Assembly (NCBI GenBank): GCA_016508695.1
Contig: VNKQ01000015.1
Location: 992,001 to 1,056,000, forward strand
Direction: 5' to 3'
Source of the DNA: Hyphodiscus hymeniophilus
Lineage: Eukaryota; Ascomycota; Leotiomycetes; Helotiales; Hyphodiscaceae
DNA: 64,000 nucleotides
The notes under the pieces are model-generated. The model saw nothing but the letters and a program-made list of their open reading frames with translations. It did no database searches and was not told where the DNA came from. Of the stretch, positions 57,106-64,000 are shown piece by piece (positions within the stretch are counted from its first letter, which is position 1; each line of letters opens with the position of its first letter). The translations under genes were made by a program, and so were the position numbers.

Positions 57106-58085
57106 GAGCCTCCATGAGAGGTATGGGAAGGCAGGGACGAGATGCTGAGCTGCAACAAAATGTACATCATAAGGAGTTAAGTGGCTGAAACTGAAAACCT
57201 ATTTTACCGAAATTGCCCAAGTGCAATTTTCAACGAATACAATTCAATGGCTGGTAAGCTGTGTTACTGTGATTAGCATTTCCACAGACGTGCCCATTCT
57301 TACATTGCAAGAAATGCCTCCACGTGGATCGTGAATTTATGAATGCCCACCTCCCCACATTCCGCCTGCCCAGCGCGGAGTCATGGCCGCTTGAAACTCC
57401 ATTCAGGAGAACAATCCTTGCGAAGCCGCAGATTTGCTCAGACACGGAAATGAAACCGGAGGAATCATCGCTGACCATGATCGAGGGCCACCGAATGCAA
57501 GGACGAAGTCGAGCACGTTCCCTAAAAATGGAAGTTCCCCCTTCTTCAAGCTTCAACACAACGCCACTCAGTCTCTACTCTCTCATCGCTCGCTTCGTTC
57601 GAAATCAGTCCTCTTCGTTCTTCTGGGATAAGTGCCGGTTGAAGTTTATGGGCCTGAAGTTGAGATTCTAGCGTTTGATTACTATTGGCATTTTGCTTGT
57701 CTCCTACCTTCCACCCTCGTTTGCTTGTGCATTATAAGCAACCACATTCACATGGCCAGTGTTTGTTCATATCTTCCCGGTTGACTGGGACTGACGATCA
57801 CGAGATATCAGTTGTAACTAAAATACTCGTAGGTTATTCTTAAGTATTTTTTCTAGGTGTTACAGGTTGATTGTTATATAAGAGTTAGTGTATCATGGCT
57901 TACATACCTGGATAGGGGAACAAATCAAGATTTGACCAGACTACTGCATATTACAAGTAGTATTTATTTCTTCTATCTATAAATAGAAGGTGGCTATACA
58001 CTGCTCCTCGACCGAATTATAAACATGAAAACACCGCTTTCAACCGCATTTCGAGCCTTTTCCGGTTCTCAAGTGAGAGTTCTTG
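57106..58085. other. Intergenic 1 kb, no gene recognised
   Basis: Convergent region between the mitochondrial repeat protein and the secreted beta-propeller-like protein; AT-rich near 57830-58000. No coding signal. Confidence 0.45.
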
Positions 58086-59386
58086 TTAAAGCCTGTTGCC
58101 GGGGTAAATAGCCAGCCCATTCAAGTTTGTGATGTTCCCAATGGCATGGAAGATATCGTATGTCTGAACCTGCTTAGGGACACCGCCTCTAGCAATTGGC
58201 GTAATGTCGAACACTAGAAGCTCAGGCGACGCAACCAGACCATCAGCGCCGAATGGATCCGTCAAAGCGTAGAACCAGTCTCTATCGATCTTGTTGTCCA
58301 TCGCTCCGTTTAGGGGTGTGGTGAAGTTGACTTGTCCTCTCACGGCTCCAGTCTCGGTGTTCAGAACGGTGAAAGCGGGCGTAATAGCATCGCTGAGGAT
58401 GGCGGACTTGAGTGAAGGCTCGTATGCCACCCAGCAGGTCGCCGCTTCTCTTGGGATTGTAACGTCCTGCGTCTTGACAACTTCTCCTGAAGGAGATAGG
58501 TCGACAATCGAAAGCGCAGACGAACCAATGTGCGGGTTCGTAATCAGGAGGCGATCGTCGGCGCTCAGAAAAGTCAGGCTGAAGGCGATCTGGGTGTTCG
58601 CGAGCGAGGAGACCACCGGTTTCGTGCCCACTTGACCGCGGGAAACGGGGAACGAGTACAGAAGACCCGGGTTCAGGCCGTTGCTCCTGACAGTGGCGAA
58701 CACCGCACTCTCCGAAGGGTTAAATCGGATGTCGTTGGCGAGGATCAAAGGACCAGCGGGGGCAGGGCTTGGGTCCTGATTCTCGGTTTGAGGGATGACG
58801 CGCATCGGGCCCAGGACCTTGAGTCCCTCAAAAGGCGATACCTCATAGCAAGTGATGCCAGCAAGGCTCCCGGCGTTCAAAACGCATGCTGGATAGTGTT
58901 AGCATGTTGAAGCTACCTTGAGCTTGAACATCCAAAGACTTACCGGTATTATGCTTGTCCGAGTATGCGACTGACAGAGGTGTGCGACCTAAGGTTGGTG
59001 CAGGCCTACCCACAAGCCTCGGGTGTAGGGGGTCAAGGGGATTGATAATGAAGAATGACAGGGTATCATCGCCTGAGTTAGGAACGAACAAATACTGGGC
59101 CAGTCGTCAACATGGCAGATGCGGCATGAACCATTGGGAAACATACGTTGCCTGCTACCACGACTGAGTCGGCCGACGGTGCAATATCTCCAGAAAAGCC
59201 CTTTCCGCCTGTGGGTATTTTCACACCACCAGAGACAGTGCCATCTTGTTCAGAAAGTTTCATGGACACGAGGTAGTTCCCAGAAACTTCATTGTTCAAA
59301 AAGTATATAGTCCTGGGGAATAAGGTTGGCGATGCCAAAGCAAGGCTCATATAGCCTGCTAAGGCTAACGCTGTTGAAAGAAACAT
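58086..59386 (-). CDS. Secreted beta-propeller-like protein (cyclase-like)
   Basis: Three exons fit: 59386-59147, 59094-58944, 58888-58086 (397 aa). The N-terminus (MFLSTALALAGYMSLALAS) is a signal peptide. The body has repeated strand blocks with Asn/Asp-rich turns (YLVSMKLSEQDGTVSGGVKI, LFVPNSGDDTLSFFII, RPAPTLGRTPLSVAYSD, ILANDIRFNPSESAVFATVR, LLITNPHIGSSALSIVDLSP). This pattern and the length match fungal 3-carboxymuconate-cyclase-like (lactonase-type) propellers, many of which are secreted. Enzyme activity is not shown by the sequence. The ATG at 59386 is chosen because it begins the signal peptide. Confidence 0.75.
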
Positions 59387-60750
59387 TGTCAGAGAAATGT
59401 AAGGAATTGAATGTAAAGAATGAGCGTGGTAACACAAATGGAATCAAGTATAGTCCCATACTATATCTTATATTCTATCTCCTCATTAGATACATATCAA
59501 TGATTCCAAACTGGACATGCGGATGCTCACAAATCATCACGGACGACTAATTTCGTTAAGCAAGCTCTCTGCCTGAAACCCTTATCCTGGTCATGTACCA
59601 CATATACAAGCTTTGCACAAGTCGATATTAGGGTTTGGACGGACATAGGAAAAGAAAATCAATGATTCCTCACAGAATGGAAGTTGCCGGAAGTTGGCCG
59701 CTGGGCCAATTGGGTCCGGGTAGCTTGTGATACCATGACTCCAAAGTAAGCACTACGTTTGTTGGTGCTCATTCTCAAGATGCTGTCGAACGGGCTGGAG
59801 GCTTGCAGTATTGCACAGTTGTACTGCAATTGTCAGCGCGTCTGACATCTAGCGACTAGCGGCCGCCGGCACGGAGAGCAAAGTAGGGATGGCATAATTA
59901 TATAATTTGAGTGACCCTTATGTACACTTATATAAGATTCTTTATGCTGTTTATGCAGAATAATGCATACATTATCTCTATTTCATATATAGTGTTACGC
60001 CCAACGGACGTAAGACATTTTGGTATAATTACGGAAAGGTAACCTTATGACATAATTATACCATTGCAATTTCCCATTCCTAAAGCAAAGGCATATCGGA
60101 TAGAGCTCAACCGTGCTAAAGTACTGCTTCTAACTCTAGTATAATTTAAGCCAAGAGGTAGCTTTAAACTACTATTAGCATTGTGGAGGGATAGATATGC
60201 GTGCCTTCGAGTGCACGGTAGGTAGAATCACTAATCGTACAATAGAGGGAAAATGTATGTAGGAGAGAAAGTATCGTTCTCGTGTATGGAGACGCAGCTC
60301 CTCTATGGTATGGCCCGGAAAAGCTATTCATCCAAAATCTCACGTGCACCCAGCTGCACCCCACCACAGTATTAAGAACAAGGTGATTATTAAAGCTATA
60401 GTCTGATTATTCTGATTATTATTATTGTTATTATTATGAAGATCTTACTAAAAAAAAGCCTTCCTATGGATGAAGAGTTTTTAGTTAGTAGCCATCAATC
60501 ACGGTACAGGAACTTTGTGTTAGCTCTCTGGCAGCCCTGTTTGGGTCCTCTGCGAGTCGTTGCAGATTTTCCATCACTGTACTGGGAATTAACCCTGGCA
60601 CGTGTTCTTCCTTAAAACCTCGGTTCGCCTGTGGTTCGCATTTGCGAAGGCGACATTGAATGGAATACAAGGCTGACAGCTAAGCTGTATCTCCAGGCTT
60701 TTCCGATTTCTGCGTCCACCATCATCATCATCATTAACATCAACAGCACT
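59387..60750. other. AT-rich intergenic 1.4 kb
   Basis: AT-rich from about 59880 to 60480, with the inverted repeat listed separately. A TGTTACGCCC sequence near 59992 recalls LTR termini of fungal retroelements, but no matching second end, primer site or coding remnant was seen. No gene recognised. Confidence 0.4.
60021..60063. repeat. Imperfect inverted repeat (hairpin) in AT-rich DNA
   Basis: Arms TGGTATAATTA (60021-60031) and TAATTATACCA (60053-60063) are exact reverse complements, and the centre contains a near-palindrome AAGGTAACCTT. It sits in a low-complexity gap and could be a relic of a small mobile element or a secondary-structure site. Nothing else identifies it. Confidence 0.6.
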
Positions 60751-63422
60751 ATGGCTTCATCTACGTCTGTAGACGGAGCTACGGAAATCACCCTTTCCAT
60801 CTACGACCTCTGCACAGCGACGTATATCATGACCTTCATCCAAGAGAAATTCGCCTCGTCAAGCTCCTCCACGGCCGGTGGTCTAATACCATGACTTGTC
60901 AGCTATATCATGCTCCACTAGCCAACAGACCCGCATATAAAGCCTTGTCGTATGCGTGGGGCTCTCCAAACGTGAAGAGGCCTATTCTCGTGAATGGATG
61001 CCAGCACTTAGTCACCGTGAATCTGGAATCTGCCCTTCGACGGCTCCGGCGAATCGATATTGATATCACTCTTTGGGTAGACGCACTGTGTATCAACCAG
61101 TCGGATAACACAGAGAGGACTCGACAGGTCCAGCTCATGCACGACATATTCGATTTTGCCGAGGAAGCTATCGTATATCTTGGAGAAGTACCACACCATG
61201 GACTTATGGCTATGAATGAATCAGTCTCTTCTTCTACCACAACTGTCCATTATGACGACAGCGATAGTGACAAACTCGAAATCTTCCGTAGTCGCTACGC
61301 AGCAAAGACGCCTTCTAGAACCTTTAATAGCAAAACAGGAATGGACTATGCATTTCAGATTTTCTGTTTCCTTCGTCTTCTGGCCGGAGAACCGGACTTG
61401 AATCATCTTCCATGTTTCGATTCTAACTCTCGACAATTTGTCGATACCAAATACCAACGAAACATCTTTGAAGGGCTGAGGCAACTATTACGTTGTCGTT
61501 GGTGGCAAAGGATTTGGGTTATCCAAGAGGTGGTCGTGCCTAAAAAGATTACTATGGTCTATGGTTCTACCGTTGCACCATGGGACATGTTTGTTAATGC
61601 CGCACGTTGGGACTCGCGTAACCGCTCCTCTTCGACTCCTTTGTTGTTTCCACATGAGTACTCAACTATTCTTGCATATTTTGCTTGGATTATTCTGGAT
61701 ATTGACAATATGCGAGAGCTCTGGAGAGTTAGCAGGCAGACTGCACTCTTACCACTTTTGAGACGATTTAGCGGGCGAAAAGCAAGCGATGACCGCGATA
61801 AAGTATACGCTCTGCTTGCTTTGGTTCAAAATCGGACGTCAATCATCCCCAATTACACCCTCAGCGTACCCGCAGTCTTTGAAGTTGCGGTCTTGGATAT
61901 CATCAAAACCACAAAATCGCTGACTGTACTTGCTGGGGATCTTGGCAGAAAAGATCGGCAAGATCTTCCTTCGTGGGTTCCTGACTGGAGTGCCGCATAC
62001 GATGACCTGGATCGCCGCCGGGCTGAGGATACGGAGATATATAACGCAACAGACAGTTGCCTCATCTACGTGCAAGATGAAGAAGCCGAAGAATTGAGCG
62101 GTATTCGTCAACATCTGGGCCTTACTGAAGTTCCGGCAACGGAAGATTATGTAAAGAGGTTTAATGATATCTTGGGAACCTCGGACAGGATTGATTGCGT
62201 TCCAGATGATCGTTTTGATGGTGGGCGACGTACGGGTAGGCCGAGTGAGACAGCATGTCTCACCGCTATTGACAATTTCTATACTGCCCGTAGCATTGCA
62301 GTGTGCTTACAAAATCATGGTTCCGGAATTATGAGGATACCAGGTTTACACGTAGATACAATCGTACTTGCTACAGAGACGGCATATTCGAATGAAGGGC
62401 TTTTGCCGGTTATTCGTTCGTGGGCTACCTCACTAAGCACGCACTTCCTCAACAAGAACAAGAACTACGATGACAGTCGTATTGGATTAGGAGACGCCTT
62501 CAGAACAACACTATGTGCAGGTAAGGTCCGGACTGGTTCTGAGATTGAAGGCTTTTCCATTCGGCGTATCAATAAAGATGACCATGGTCTTATAGCTACT
62601 TGGTTTCTGCAAGAATTAGGATCTCATGCCTTACTGAACTCATCCTGGAAGAATTTGTTTGAAGATCTCGAAGACCATTATTCCTACACGTCACTAGAGC
62701 CAATATGCCAAAACATTGACGCTACTATCCGGTCAGCAACAGTTCGACGAACATTCTTTGTCACCGATAAAGGGTATATTGGACTTGGACCTGCAAATTT
62801 GCTCGCTGGTGACCATTTATATATTCTTCTTGGTGGCCAAACACCTTTTATTCTCCGGGAGGCCGGTTCTCGTACATCCTACAGAATGCCAAGCCAGAAG
62901 CGCCTAGGAGTAATTGAACGGCAATATTTTAGCATGGTCGGTGATTGCTACACAAATGGCCTCATGGACGGCGAAGCCATGCATGAGTGGAGGGAGATCG
63001 CCGGCAATATAAAGGAAGACTCTAAATCACGAGAGCTGATAAATCAGTGGCAGTTGTGTAAAAATTATCTGCGCGTGTGGAGAACAGAAAGTGAAAAGGG
63101 GACGGCTATTTTGAGGAGTGACTTGGAAAATGACCCAGGAGCTATTGAGCTCACCATGGAAGATGACCTGGAGAGTCTTACTCAATCGTATGACAATGCA
63201 AGGAAAATGGAATTATACACTTCCGAGGTGTCTCGATGGACACATCAATTTCACAACGCCACGTGGTGGAGGTGGAGATTACGGCTTTTTCAAGCGGCCA
63301 GGCTGGAGATAAAGCAGATCAATCAGGATCTCGCAGATGCTGAACATCAAATGGATGGAATACTGGAACTACTTAACGAACAAGACGCAAATGACGCCAA
63401 ATTGCATGTTTACCTGGTATAA
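60751..63422 (+). CDS. HET-domain (heterokaryon incompatibility) protein
   Basis: Intracellular protein of the HET family, which can trigger cell death when incompatible strains fuse. Exon 1 is 14 nt (60751-60764), donor GTCTGT, and exon 2 is 60818-63422 (872 aa). The join gives MASSTDVYHDLHPREIRLVK and the usual 'Y..L.P.EIRL' lead-in. The HET core follows: YKALSYAWGSPNVKRPILVN, LWVDALCINQSDNTERTRQV, FDFAEEAIVYLGE, and later LLRCRWWQRIWVIQEVV and DKVYALLALVQNR. The C-terminal part is long, helical and unrecognised. If the intron is wrong, translation would start at 60891, still with the HET domain. The incompatibility partner cannot be identified. Confidence 0.85.
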
Positions 63423-64000
63423 CGGATTTTACGAAATGTTAGTATGATATCTATCTCCTTACTTCATCAATCGCCTATGTAATAAGCCTAGCATAGATAA
63501 TCATAGCGTTGACGTTCTTACTTTGCAAATTCGCGTATTGAGATAAGGCGCTTGCTAAGAAATACTAATTATCAAGACTTAAAAATAGAATCCTGCAACT
63601 TGTATATACATAAAGGTTATTCAATCATGGACTGCCATTGCCAATCCCAATTTTTTGAGGAGCGAGACAAAGAATTAAGTAAAATACCAATGTGACAAGA
63701 AAGTGGCCTGAAACCTCTTATGTTAAGGTCTTGTTTATTATTGCTTTGATAGTTCATAGCCATTGTTGCCATGCTTTAAATAAGATATCCCAACTGTCTG
63801 TCTTGTTCCAGCTCACTTGCTCCTGTCTTGTACATTTATCTTTACAGTGTATAGCCTCACTTGATTGACGAGTGGTTTACTCTTTTGTAGAACGATTGCC
63901 TTGTTCCTCCCATATTGATGTGGTCGTTGGACTTCAATACCAGTACCTACTTCACCTCGTTTTCTTTCCAAGTCCTTGTTTCTTGACTTCACTATCGTGA
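63423..64000. other. Right-edge region, no gene recognised
   Basis: AT-rich, short frames only. Confidence 0.4.

Noticed and set aside
59985..60065. Solo LTR starting TGTTACGCCC
   Set aside because: Only the short terminal-like motif is seen; no second end, target duplication or coding remnant.
60751..60890. Frameshift at the start of the HET gene
   Set aside because: A 53-nt intron (60765-60817) restores phase and yields a normal HET lead-in, so no indel is needed.

Overview
This window is nuclear DNA of a filamentous ascomycete (Pezizomycotina). It is dense in protein genes on both strands. Most genes are cut by short introns (about 45-140 nt) with GTRNGT-like donors and CTAAC/CTGAC-like branch sites. 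It carries fungal families such as AA9 LPMO-CBM1, HET, 2EXR, TRK1, Pom34 and fungal-type HID1. A Leotiomycete-like species is my guess, not something I can prove here. I saw no rRNA, tRNA, CRISPR array or complete transposon. Exon limits were derived by hand and checked for reading phase and total length.

Layout. 1-7.5 kb: a broken 2EXR gene at the left edge, a secreted AA9 polysaccharide monooxygenase with CBM1, and a GMC oxidoreductase. 7.5-24 kb: housekeeping and metabolic genes (degenerate membrane AMP-binding protein, POM34, HID1, epoxide-hydrolase-like protein, TRK potassium transporter, flavin monooxygenase). 24-31 kb: an accessory segment with an 18-bp minisatellite, lineage-specific proteins and three damaged genes (metallophosphoesterase relic, an unnamed family with a nonsense codon, a two-domain protein with a nonsense codon and a frameshift). 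31-50 kb: conserved core (bZIP factor, APC8/CDC23, farnesyl diphosphate synthase, a four-helix membrane protein, condensin CND3, mitochondrial cysteine synthase, a mitochondrial unknown, bL19m) plus several unknowns. 50-64 kb: BTB protein, a DUF7053-like protein, SDR, a mitochondrial amphipathic repeat protein, a secreted beta-propeller-like protein and a HET-domain protein.

How they relate. There is no obvious secondary-metabolite cluster. Functional groupings are the AA9/GMC pair (oxidative plant-polysaccharide attack, if the GMC enzyme is exported), several head-to-head pairs sharing promoters (AMP-binding/POM34, APC8/FPPS, CND3/cysteine synthase, mitochondrial unknown/bL19m), and a cell-cycle/chromosome pair (APC8, CND3) some 7 kb apart. 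Single-base deletions at short homopolymers break otherwise intact conserved genes (cysteine synthase, SDR, two-domain protein). They may be assembly errors and should be checked before any gene is called dead.
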